Below are positions 8,891-19,200 of a DNA stretch of 49,364 bases, one piece after another. Where the stretch lies: positions 1 to 49,364 of the forward strand of contig NZ_KB904762.1 of assembly GCF_000380185.1 (NCBI RefSeq), read 5' to 3'. Made by a program: the position numbers and the translations under genes. Each line of letters begins with the position of its first letter. The stretch's first letter is position 1. The notes below the pieces were generated by a model. It did no database searches and was not told the origin of the DNA. It worked only from the letters and a program-made list of their open reading frames with translations. The stretch comes from Thiofilum flexile DSM 14609. Its GTDB lineage: Bacteria; Pseudomonadota; Gammaproteobacteria; Thiotrichales; Thiotrichaceae.

Positions 8891-8918
8891 TTGACATCGG
8901 ATGGTTGATCCTTATTAT
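8891..8918 (+). promoter_or_regulatory. Sigma-70-type promoter of groES-groEL
   Basis: A perfect TTGACA (8891-8896) is separated by 16 bases from TATTAT (8913-8918), a 5-of-6 match to the -10 box. The predicted start point, near 8925, falls inside the CIRCE operator. No sigma-32 consensus (CTTGAA with CCCCAT) is seen, so heat control here is probably by repressor release. Confidence 0.8.
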
Positions 8919-8944
8919 TAGCACTCGTTACCGATGAGTGCTAA
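8918..8944 (+). promoter_or_regulatory. CIRCE operator (HrcA binding site) of groESL
   Basis: TTAGCACTC (8918-8926), a 9-base spacer and GAGTGCTAA (8936-8944) form a perfect match to the CIRCE inverted repeat bound by the heat-labile repressor HrcA. It overlaps the end of the -10 box and the predicted transcription start, 73 bases before groES. The expected effect is repression at normal temperature and release on heat shock. No hrcA gene lies in this window. Confidence 0.95.
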
Positions 8945-9017
8945 TCCATGATTACAAGCTTCATCGTAGTGTTTTTAGTATTTAACTACTTTATTTTGAA
9001 GTTTAGAGGAGTCATCC

Positions 9018-9308
9018 ATGAACATTCGTCCCCTACATGATCGCGTTGTGGTGCGTCGTTTAGAAGAAGAGCGCAAAACCGCTGGCGGCATTATTATCCC
9101 CGACAATGCGACTGAAAAACCTGATCGTGGTCAAGTATTAGCTACAGGCCCTGGCAAATTAGGTAATGACAATCAACGTGCTGCTTTACAAGTCAGAGAA
9201 GGCGACACGGTATTATTCGGTAAATACGCAGGTACTACTGTTCGCGTGGATGGCGAAGAGTTATTAATCATGCGTGAAGAAGATATTTTAGCTGTGATTG
9301 AAGCGTAA
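9018..9308 (+). CDS. groES: Co-chaperonin GroES
   Basis: This 96-residue protein is the standard GroES length. It begins [14 protein letters not shown] and carries the mobile loop [12 protein letters not shown] (about 20-31) that docks on GroEL. The C-terminal beta-barrel has [11 protein letters not shown] and the final [12 protein letters not shown]. Seven copies form the lid of the GroEL folding chamber in the cytoplasm. A GAGGAG ribosome site precedes the ATG. It is the first gene of the CIRCE-controlled operon, 57 bases before groEL. Confidence 0.98.
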   Translation: MNIRPLHDRVVVRRLEEERKTAGGIIIPDNATEKPDRGQVLATGPGKLGNDNQRAALQVREGDTVLFGKYAGTTVRVDGEELLIMREEDILAVIEA

Positions 9309-9362
9309 TAGTGACTGCTATTTTATTTAATACGTTTAAAAATCAGGCTTAGAAAGGAATAA

Positions 9363-11003
<1,641 letters not shown>

Positions 11004-11031
11004 TCGCCTGATTACTCAATGATTCCCTAAC

Positions 11032-11056
11032 AAAAAGCCCGCATTGCGGGCTTTTT
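11032..11056 (+). terminator. Bidirectional terminator after groEL
   Basis: AAAAAGCCCGC (11032-11042) pairs with GCGGGCTTTTT (11046-11056) around a 3-base loop. The A/T flanks make it a complete terminator in both directions. It ends groEL on the plus strand and the small secreted-protein gene (11073-11276) on the minus strand. Confidence 0.93.
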
Positions 11057-11072
11057 GTTGTAAAGAAAAGCG

Positions 11073-11276
11073 CTAATTGTGCTTTTGTACCTTTGGAATA
11101 CAAGCCCATTCGTCTTGTGTGGACTTTTTGGGGCTAGGTTTTTGAGTCTCAGCATGGCTTTGCCCTTTTTTAAGCTCCTCGCCTAAGGCTTCGGAGTCTA
11201 CGGCAAATAGTGGGTAACTAGTCATTAGCATACTAATTGACATCATTAGAGCATAACATTTCTGAGTCATGGGCAT
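11073..11276 (-). CDS. Small secreted protein of unknown function
   Basis: The 67-residue reading frame begins with a plausible signal peptide. After MPMTQK comes a hydrophobic core of about 16 residues ending in YPLFA, with cleavage likely before VDSEAL. The mature part would be about 43 residues, hydrophilic and Lys/Gln/Ser-rich, with one Cys in EWACIPK. The gene starts 5 bases after the stop of the upstream 167-residue gene, so it is probably co-transcribed, and it ends 17 bases before a terminator. I do not recognise a family. The ATG at 11270 could be the real start. Confidence 0.5.
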   Translation of the reverse strand: MPMTQKCYALMMSISMLMTSYPLFAVDSEALGEELKKGQSHAETQKPSPKKSTQDEWACIPKVQKHN

Positions 11277-11281
11277 ATCTC

Positions 11282-11785
11282 TTAAATAGCATAGAGTCGG
11301 GTCTGAAAAAACTCGAGTAACAAATCAGAGGCTTGAATGGAATATTCACCTCCACCTGGTTTCTCACCTTCTTGCCAGTAGATATTCATCAGCCCAAAAT
11401 AGTCTGCCATGATCGGGCGGATATTATTGCGAATCTGGTTAGTCCAGTATTGTATGTGGGATTGTATCTCGCGTTTTTCTTGTGCTGTGATTCCCTCACA
11501 GTACGGGTTTCCACCCAGCAGGCGGACAAATTCACCTTGTGATAGAGGGAGTTGCCCAGTCAAGCGTCTGAATACCAATACTTGAGCAATTGTTAAGCGT
11601 TCCGTATTGAGTAACCAACGCTTATGTTTAGCATATAATGCCGGAGATTGCCGTTTTTTAAGCAAAATATCGGGCGAATATTGCTCTAAAAATGGAATAA
11701 TCTCCGCCCAATGTGCTTGACGCTGTAAATCAGTAATAATCCCTCTTAAGATTTCGTCACCAGAAGTGCTTGTGTGCATGTTCAT
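11282..11785 (-). CDS. Conserved-looking soluble protein of unknown function
   Basis: This 167-residue, mostly helical protein has no signal peptide or membrane segment. It has a central basic stretch (KHKRWLLNTERL, about 53-64), an RLTGQLPLSQGEFVRLLGG segment (about 74-92) that could be a helix-turn-helix-like unit, and an aromatic-rich C-terminal part with YWTNQIRNNIRP. I cannot assign a family. AAGGG abuts the ATG at 11785, too close to act there, whereas the second ATG at 11779 has normal spacing, so the true start may be 11779. It lies between the groE operon and the pseudokinase gene and is followed by the small secreted-protein gene. Confidence 0.7.
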   Translation of the reverse strand: MNMHTSTSGDEILRGIITDLQRQAHWAEIIPFLEQYSPDILLKKRQSPALYAKHKRWLLNTERLTIAQVLVFRRLTGQLPLSQGEFVRLLGGNPYCEGITAQEKREIQSHIQYWTNQIRNNIRPIMADYFGLMNIYWQEGEKPGGGEYSIQASDLLLEFFQTRLYAI

Positions 11786-11902
11786 CCCTTGGTCAAAGCC
11801 TCGTAATCAGTTGGCTAGATCTATATATGTAACGCAATAATAGACCAAGAGATGACGCAAAAGTGTCAAATAACCCGAAGCTTATCGACAATTAGTTAAA
11901 AA

Positions 11903-14491
11903 CTAATCTAAAAGCGTCGATAAAGGTACTTCTATGAGCTCATCCGCCGGATCAGGAGCCGAATAAATGGGACGCCTAGGTGCTTCAGCTCTGCGATACT
12001 GGGGCGGAATGATGGGTCTTCTTGTTGTTTGTACAGGTATGATTCGCGCCCTATCTGCCCGCCGCATGGTGTCCATATAGTCTTCTTCTACCGCCGGTTC
12101 AGCCCTATTATAACGAGGTCTTATCGGTGTTGCCGCATAGCTAGGCTGTTGTGCTGGTCGGCTGGGAGCAGCGCGACGAGTGGCAGGACGCGCTACGGTG
12201 GTACGTGGTGGTCTAGCCGGTTCGGCTTTAGGTACAGGTTCTGGTTGACGTGAGACAACAGGACGCCGCGTTACCGCCGTGGGTTGTATATCCGGTTTGG
12301 GACGGGCTACGGGTATTCTTTTGGCTGTAGTAGCCTCAGAAATAACAGTTTTCTGAACTCTAGGTGTCTCTGTTTTATCTCTACCCACTCTATCTCTAGA
12401 CGCTGTTGCGGCTCTATTCGTGCTTGCGACTACTTCGGGTTTATTGCGATCAGTTCGGTCTCTAGTTGGCGCTGCTGCCTCCGTTTTAGCTTTATAAACG
12501 GTAGTCGGTGTTTCAGCCTTAGCAGTAGTTTTTATGGTGTTGATAGTAGCCGGTGTTGGTGTGGCGACTACGGCTGTAGCTGTAGTTGGCAAACTAGCCG
12601 CTTGTGCAAGCGCTTGGGTAATATCCTGTGCGGAAAGCGCTTTTGAAGAGATATCCGTTTCCGTTGAAGTGTTATCTGTTGCGGCTTGCTCTGACACCAC
12701 CTCGGTCGTCTCAGCAACTTCGGTATTAGGTACGACTACTAATTCCGGTTGTGCCGTTTTTAAAGTTTGATAGGAGGCTTCTAACTGCGCTTGATTGCTC
12801 GCGACTAATTCTAACTTATACTGATTGATCAGCTCAGACGTATCAGTCAATAAGCTTTGTGTATCTTGAATCGTTTTAGCACTGATTTGTTGTTGAATCG
12901 CGGCCTGTTGTTTTTTTACTGTTTCTAAGAGTAAATAGTTCGCCTCAGGATGCTCAGGTTGACGGGTTAAGACTTGCGTTAAAAACAAGGCTGCATTTTG
13001 CTCACCATTGGCGGCAGTCCAACGCTGTTCAGAGAGGGCATCTTGAGCTTGAGCTAATAAGCGTTCTACTGCTAATTGTTCTGCTTGAGTAGATTTCAAT
13101 AGCTGCTCTAAAGAGGCTTGTTTCATATCGTACTGGGTTAAACTGAATTCTTTAATCCATTGGTTTGTTTGATTGAGCAAAGTATTGGCATGAACGAGGT
13201 CTTTAGCGTCCAGCAAGCTCTGTGCTTGAGTATGCTCATGTTGTATGGCTTGGTCTAGTAGTGGCAACCAAGTTTCGCGTTGGGTGGAGCTACTGAGTTG
13301 GCTGCGGATCTTGTCAACAATAGGCGTGAGATTAGCCGAGCTACCGAAAACAAATTGTTGTTTTAATTCGTTGCTCAGGGCGTTAAAAGTAGCTGTAGTC
13401 GGATCTATCTCTACAGGTGCTGGAGCAATGGGTGGTTGTGCTTCAGCACTTTGAGGGGGCGTATGAGTCGCTGGCTCAGCTTTAGTATTGGCGGCTGACT
13501 CATTATTAGTACCCGGTTTAACACTAGCCATCACGGTTGTGTGTGGATCTAAATAGGTCTCAGCCCGTTGGGCTAAATGGTGAACGGCTAAACCAGTAAT
13601 AGTCACTGCTGCGGCAACTGCTGTGGATAGTAGTATATTAGTGGTTGAACGTTTAGTGAGTTGCTTAATAAACAGTGCAGGTGATGCTTGGCGCTGCCCT
13701 GGTTGGAGCGTTAACCCTTGTTGTAAAGTTTCTTGGGCGTGTGTAGATAAGCCTTTAATAGGGCTTACTTGAGTATGACGCACCACCGCTTCTAGGGTAT
13801 GTTGCTTTTTAAAAGGCGCTTCGCCTGTTAAAAAGTGATAAGCCATCGCTGCCAAGGAAAAAACATCATCCTCTGCTTTAGGCACATCACCTACGGCTAC
13901 AGCCGGGCTGATATAACTCGAATTTAAGGTGAGACGATAATCCACATGATGAGCGGTTTTTTCAATATAGTGCCGAAGGGCATAAACCAAAGGTGCATTT
14001 AATAGCCGTACTGAACCATTATGCAATTGCAATGCCGCAGGTTCTAAAAAGCCATAAGTCGGTGGCAATAACTGGTTGAGGCTAGAGGATATAACACTGA
14101 GATAAACTTTTAGCTCTTGTAAAAGTCGGTGGGTATCTTTACCACCATGTAAATATTCGCTAAAGAGTTTACCTTCCGTATGCGGTAACACTAACCATAA
14201 ATTACCATTATCATTACCGCTATCGGTTACGATAGGTAAAATAGAGGAACTAGACTCGGTAAAGGGCATAAGCACTTCATAAAGTGCATCCTCAAAACCA
14301 TTCAATTGACTCAGTGCAGAACTGACTTTGAGTAATAGGACATGAGCATCGGGCGTTGCAGTGTCCTTTACTTCTAAATCACGCGCCCAATAAACATCCG
14401 CTAGGGCGGTACGTCCTAAACAACGTGTTAAAGAATAACGCCAACCCATCATAGGATGCAGTGGCGTAGTAGTAGACAAATCCGATACCAT
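11903..14491 (-). CDS. Membrane-anchored pseudokinase with Pro/Thr/Arg-rich C-terminal region
   Basis: The N-terminal 280 residues follow the Hanks-type serine/threonine kinase fold. There is a degenerate glycine loop (LGRTALADVYWARD, 25-38), a candidate VAIK lysine K55, the helix pattern DDVFSLAAMAYHFLTGEAPF (208-227), and a C-terminal PGQRQASPALF. The catalytic HRD/HGDLKP loop has become YGFLEPAALQL (146-156) and the DFG site reads LLNAP (163-167). Both catalytic aspartates are therefore missing, which makes it a pseudokinase. One membrane helix (about 284-304) follows. Next come a helical, Gln/Ala-rich region (about 360-590), possibly coiled coil or TPR-like, and a low-complexity Pro/Arg/Thr tail. 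It lies 76 bases after a 515-residue unknown gene on the same strand. The partner and pathway are unknown. Confidence 0.75.
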   Translation of the reverse strand: MVSDLSTTTPLHPMMGWRYSLTRCLGRTALADVYWARDLEVKDTATPDAHVLLLKVSSALSQLNGFEDALYEVLMPFTESSSSILPIVTDSGNDNGNLWLVLPHTEGKLFSEYLHGGKDTHRLLQELKVYLSVISSSLNQLLPPTYGFLEPAALQLHNGSVRLLNAPLVYALRHYIEKTAHHVDYRLTLNSSYISPAVAVGDVPKAEDDVFSLAAMAYHFLTGEAPFKKQHTLEAVVRHTQVSPIKGLSTHAQETLQQGLTLQPGQRQASPALFIKQLTKRSTTNILLSTAVAAAVTITGLAVHHLAQRAETYLDPHTTVMASVKPGTNNESAANTKAEPATHTPPQSAEAQPPIAPAPVEIDPTTATFNALSNELKQQFVFGSSANLTPIVDKIRSQLSSSTQRETWLPLLDQAIQHEHTQAQSLLDAKDLVHANTLLNQTNQWIKEFSLTQYDMKQASLEQLLKSTQAEQLAVERLLAQAQDALSEQRWTAANGEQNAALFLTQVLTRQPEHPEANYLLLETVKKQQAAIQQQISAKTIQDTQSLLTDTSELINQYKLELVASNQAQLEASYQTLKTAQPELVVVPNTEVAETTEVVSEQAATDNTSTETDISSKALSAQDITQALAQAASLPTTATAVVATPTPATINTIKTTAKAETPTTVYKAKTEAAAPTRDRTDRNKPEVVASTNRAATASRDRVGRDKTETPRVQKTVISEATTAKRIPVARPKPDIQPTAVTRRPVVSRQPEPVPKAEPARPPRTTVARPATRRAAPSRPAQQPSYAATPIRPRYNRAEPAVEEDYMDTMRRADRARIIPVQTTRRPIIPPQYRRAEAPRRPIYSAPDPADELIEVPLSTLLD

Positions 14492-14567
14492 TTAGGTGGC
14501 CTCGCAACAACAAGCTAAGAATTACTTTGTATAAATCTTGCCATTATCTAACAGACTACCGCATGAA

Positions 14568-16115
14568 TTAGGACGATCTATGGTCAATAGATTGGAGTAA
14601 ATCAATATGCAGCATTTGCCCAACGGCCTCTAAGGCTAGTTCCGAGCTGGCTTTTTGCGTTAAGGATAATAAGTAAGCGACAGGTAAATAAGCACCACCA
14701 CTTAATTGATTTACTTTAAGAACCTGCTCTATTTTTGCAAAAATAGGTTGTAGTTGGGTTAAAAGTGCAGGGTAAGACGGCTGACGAGTACGCAGCGTAC
14801 TAATCAGTTCATCAAAGTTTAACACTAACTCAGGAGGAGCGAGTGATGGCTCTGATACACCTAGCGCTTTGAATAAAGTGGGCTTTAAGTAGCTTAAGAT
14901 ATCCGCTTGTTGATTAGTTGTATGCCAGTCTTGGGTATCCCAATGCGGCTCAAGGCATTGTAAGAACTGCATTAATACCTCACCCACCCGCCAAGGTTGT
15001 AATACCAATTCTTGTTTAAAAGGGGTTAGCCAATCCGGCGCTAACTCTAATTGCACCATCCGATGTTGTTCGGAGTGTTGCACATACTGATGAGAGCCTA
15101 GTCCATAAATATCGGGAATCCGTCCCGCCCGCCAAATACGGCGGCCTTCACGCACCAAACGCTGTATTGTAAACCACGCGTCCTGACCATAGAGCTGCGT
15201 AATGGTGGCTTTATTCAGGGGGACATTCAAACCTAAATTAAGGGGTAAATAGACACTAGCCTCCATTAGTTGCACTTGAGTGGCTTCAATGAGTGCTATG
15301 GAGTCGCGCCCGCGTTGTTGCAAAATGGCTAAAACCTGCTGGCCTAACGCTTGAACCTTAGGCCAAGTATCATATTGCAATACATCAGAGCCACTCGGTT
15401 GGGCGGCAAAGCGTACCACTTTATGCAATAGCATAGTCCAGGTGCGGATATTGTTGAGGTAAGCCCGTTGTTGAGCAGGGGAGATAGGGCTAGGAAAGCG
15501 TAAACGCCACAGTAGAGCGGGATGGTCTTTAGGGTTAATATGTCCTGCAGCTTGTTCTGAGGCATAGTGGCGCGGGGTATCCACGGCAACAACACCCGCG
15601 CGCTGGGAGGTATCACAGACACCGATATAATGACGCACATGATCGATACTGAAATTTAGTAAAGATCGGCTTAAAATGGGGTCTTGTAAGGTTTGACGGG
15701 TGATAAAACGCTCAATAGGATTACGGTGTGAAGTACCTAAATACCATTCTCCGGGGGTAATATAACGCAATACATCACGCTGTTTAGAGCGCCAATTATT
15801 TTTAAAAGCAATGAGATGTAGTGCTTGCTCTGCTGGCAACAAAGTAGTAATCAAACGGGTTTGCTTATCGAGTAATAAGATCTTATTAAATAATTCAGAT
15901 GAGCTTTTGATTCCGTTATCATGCCATAGGGAATGAATCGCAGGTAAATTGAGCTGATAGTGAGAAGCAGGTAAAGGGCGTGCGTATTGCAAATGAGGGT
16001 TTTGTGCCATCCACTGATTAGCTTCCTCCTCCGTGAGCTGAGCCAATGAGGGCGGTTGTGGGCAGTGTAAAGCCATAGAGTGAGCCACTTCGTGATAAGT
16101 ACGAGGCTGATACAT
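14568..16115 (-). CDS. Large soluble protein of unknown function, divergent from the CHAT gene
   Basis: This 515-residue protein has no signal peptide, membrane helix or catalytic motif that I recognise. It is rich in Gln, Leu, His and Trp and looks mainly alpha-helical. One segment (about 340-390) contains REGRRIWRAGRIPDIYGLGS. A good ribosome site (AGGATCTCAGG) precedes the ATG at 16115. It is likely co-transcribed with the pseudokinase gene downstream and is divergent from the lipase-CHAT gene, with a shared 178-base promoter region. The linked arrangement suggests, but does not prove, a common process. Confidence 0.7.
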   Translation of the reverse strand: MYQPRTYHEVAHSMALHCPQPPSLAQLTEEEANQWMAQNPHLQYARPLPASHYQLNLPAIHSLWHDNGIKSSSELFNKILLLDKQTRLITTLLPAEQALHLIAFKNNWRSKQRDVLRYITPGEWYLGTSHRNPIERFITRQTLQDPILSRSLLNFSIDHVRHYIGVCDTSQRAGVVAVDTPRHYASEQAAGHINPKDHPALLWRLRFPSPISPAQQRAYLNNIRTWTMLLHKVVRFAAQPSGSDVLQYDTWPKVQALGQQVLAILQQRGRDSIALIEATQVQLMEASVYLPLNLGLNVPLNKATITQLYGQDAWFTIQRLVREGRRIWRAGRIPDIYGLGSHQYVQHSEQHRMVQLELAPDWLTPFKQELVLQPWRVGEVLMQFLQCLEPHWDTQDWHTTNQQADILSYLKPTLFKALGVSEPSLAPPELVLNFDELISTLRTRQPSYPALLTQLQPIFAKIEQVLKVNQLSGGAYLPVAYLLSLTQKASSELALEAVGQMLHIDLLQSIDHRSS

Positions 16116-16293
16116 CCTGAGATCCTAATAAAAGCAGTATAGGGCTTGCTATAGCTGCGGATGTATCCTTTTACCATTGAGAGCTTGGGGTAATTAGCTA
16201 AAATGGGCAATTTTCCAGATGAAAGGTAGAATTAAAGACTATTTCATAGGGCTATGCCTATTGTTTCGTCGCTTCTATTAATAAGGAAGATTA

Positions 16294-19200
16294 ATGAGTC
16301 AGTTAGTACTGAGTGGTAGTGTGATCACTACTGCATATACCTTACCGATTATGACAACGACTGACCTGATGGATTGGACATTGCTAGGGCAATGGTCGGT
16401 TAGTGAAGGGCAAGAGCGTCAGCTCATTACCTTACCTACAACAGCCCTGATTCAATTAGAGTTTAATGAGGGGCGTAGTCAGTATTTAAGTATTGCTGAG
16501 GCAGAAAGGCGTTATCAATTAGATTTTACCAATCCCCCCCCGGCTTTGGTGACTTTGCGGGTGTTTCAGCTTGAGATTACTCACACAACCGCGCCACTGA
16601 CCACTTTGCTTAATCTAGAACAGCAATATGCACGTTTAGGTCTATATCAATTTGCTCCTCATTTACCCTTTAGCTTAAAGCCTATTAATTCAGCGCCCTT
16701 AATTAAGCGTACTCAGCCCGTCTTATTGTTGTTTCCAGATGCATTGCAAAATCTCACCGATAGTTTTGCTACTTGGTGGGAGGCACGCCCTAATTATAAT
16801 CCTAATAGTTATCTAGAGCGTTTACTGCGTCCCTATGGTCAGCAGGTGTTTGGCCTACAATATTCTGCTTTTATTACTCACCCTCTACAGACCTTGCAGC
16901 AATTAGTGCAATGGTTACCACAAGAGGTGGAGCTGCATTGTATTGGCTATGGGGTGGGGGGCGTACTGGCTGAATTACTCGCGCAAGGCAGTCAAGCAAG
17001 CTGGGATAATAGCTTGACTGAGCTTGAAAGCGCTGGGGCAGCCGAGTTAGCTAAAGCACTAAAAACCTTAACCCAACACCTGCAAAGTAAGCAGATTACC
17101 GTTAGCAAAGTGGTCACTTTAGGTGCGCCTTTGCGGGGCTGGGGCTTGGTGAATTTAGAATTCAGTGAATTAGTGAGCTGGTTGAATGCTGTACAGCAAC
17201 AGGCAGATCCCTCCGCGACACCTAATCTTGATTATCGAGTCACATGGCTAGGGCTAGCTGTAGCCTTAAAACTCATCCCTAGTGATCTTGAAGGTTTACT
17301 GGCGCTGCAGCCCCATAGTGATTTGATTCGTCTTCTGAATAATCCACAAACTCAACTCATAGGGCAGGCTGCGCAATTAGTTAGTCATAAACAAGCTGAT
17401 ACTTTAGATCAGTGGTTAGCGGATAATATCAGTACACTGGTTAGCTCAGAGGCTTATGATGGTGTGGTTAGCCTACAAGCAGCTTATGGCGGTGCGCAAC
17501 GTAGTGAAGGGCATTATGCTTATATAGCACAGGGTAAAACTCAGCATTTTAATTATGGCTGGGATAATAGTGTATTAGAGCGGATAGTGTCAGCCTTACA
17601 AACGCCTATATTGGATACCTATTGGCAATTACCAGAGCCGCCTAAGGCTGCTTATCGTTCCGCTCCTATAGCCACAATGCCCGCTACCCAAGGCATAGCG
17701 ATCTTTATTCCGGGGCTATTAGGCTCTGAGCTATTAGTTGGTGAAAATCCGGTATGGTTGGATGAGTCCGCCTTACATTGGGGTGATTTTGCCAAGCTTA
17801 CTATGAGCAATGCTAAGGTACAGGTGGGTGCTGTCATCAGTGAGCACTATACCCCATGGTTAGAGTATCTCAGTACCCATTATCAAGTTATTCCCTTTGC
17901 TTATGACTGGCGGCAAGCCACCTCGGTGGTGGTCAATCAATTAGCGACCTTATTAAAGTCATTATTACAAGAACGTAAACAGCAAGGGTTGAGCTATCCG
18001 ATTCGGATTGTTGCCCATTCAGCCGGTGGTTTTATTGCGTGGAGCTTAGTACAAACGGAGCCGCTGTTATGGCAGCGTTTAACCGTAGAGGCGGATACGC
18101 GGATTTTATTATTAGGTGCGCCTTTGCAGGGGACAGCACATATAGCTCAATGGCTATATAGTGAAGAGCGTTTCATTGAATATCTGAGTAGTGTGGCAGG
18201 GAGAAATAACCAGCGCGAGACTATTGCCACCCAATTAGCTAGCTATCAAGGACTAGTCGATTTACTCCCCGCAGAGTTTTTAACCCCAGAGAACTGGACA
18301 GATCAGCTTAACAAGGATGCAACTTTGCAAGAGCGCCTACAATCCGCGCAAACCTTGCAGAATACTATCAATAGCGGGCAAAGTCTGAGTTTAGATCGTA
18401 TCGCCTATGTACAAGGGGAGAGTGGTTTAACGCCTGCACAGCGCAGCCAAGAGGCCAATTGGTTAGCGACCCGCTCTGGTGATGGTGTGGTGACTTGGCG
18501 CAGTGTACCTAGCGTGTTGGCACAATGGCGGGTTCCCTTAGAGCATGGGTTGATGCTGAATAATGCCCGTTATTTTTCCGCCTTCACCGAACTATTGGAG
18601 CAGGGGCATACTACGGCTTTAGAGCGGGTATTACCTACAACAGCTAGTGAAAGCTTAGTGCGTTTACCCCCTTATACGCTCAGTCTTTACCCCACTATTG
18701 AACTGATTCGGGCGGCAGCTTTTGGCTATCACACCCTTGAAACCAGAACAACTACTTTGCCCCCCGTCGATTTATGGGTTACTCAGGGAAATCTGGAGCA
18801 TGTGAGCCGCATATTAGTGGTGGGGCATTATGAGGGTAATGGGATTGTCAGTGCTGAAAGTGCTTTGGATCAGCGTTTAAATGGGCGTTTACGAGAATTA
18901 CACCGTTTAGGTATCTATCCTGCGGCTTTGAATACAGCCGATTTGATTTTAAATACTGGCAAGCAACCGGCAGGTGCTTTGGTTATTGGCTTAGGTGAAG
19001 CGGGTAAACTCACTACTCAAGCACTCACCCAGACGTTTGCTCAGGGCTTATTACGTTATGCCATGAGTCAAATGCCTATGATACACGCTTTAGGCGATGC
19101 CGGGCATTTTACTAAGGCATTGAATATCAGTAGCTTATTAATCGGTACTCAGGCTAGTGGTTTAAGCCTGCGCGAGGGTTTGCTTGCGATTTTGCGGGCG

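Noticed and set aside
12284-12646. 120-residue open frame opposite the pseudokinase gene
   Set aside because: Its Cys/Ser/Arg-rich composition arises from the antisense of the Pro/Thr/Arg-rich repeats.
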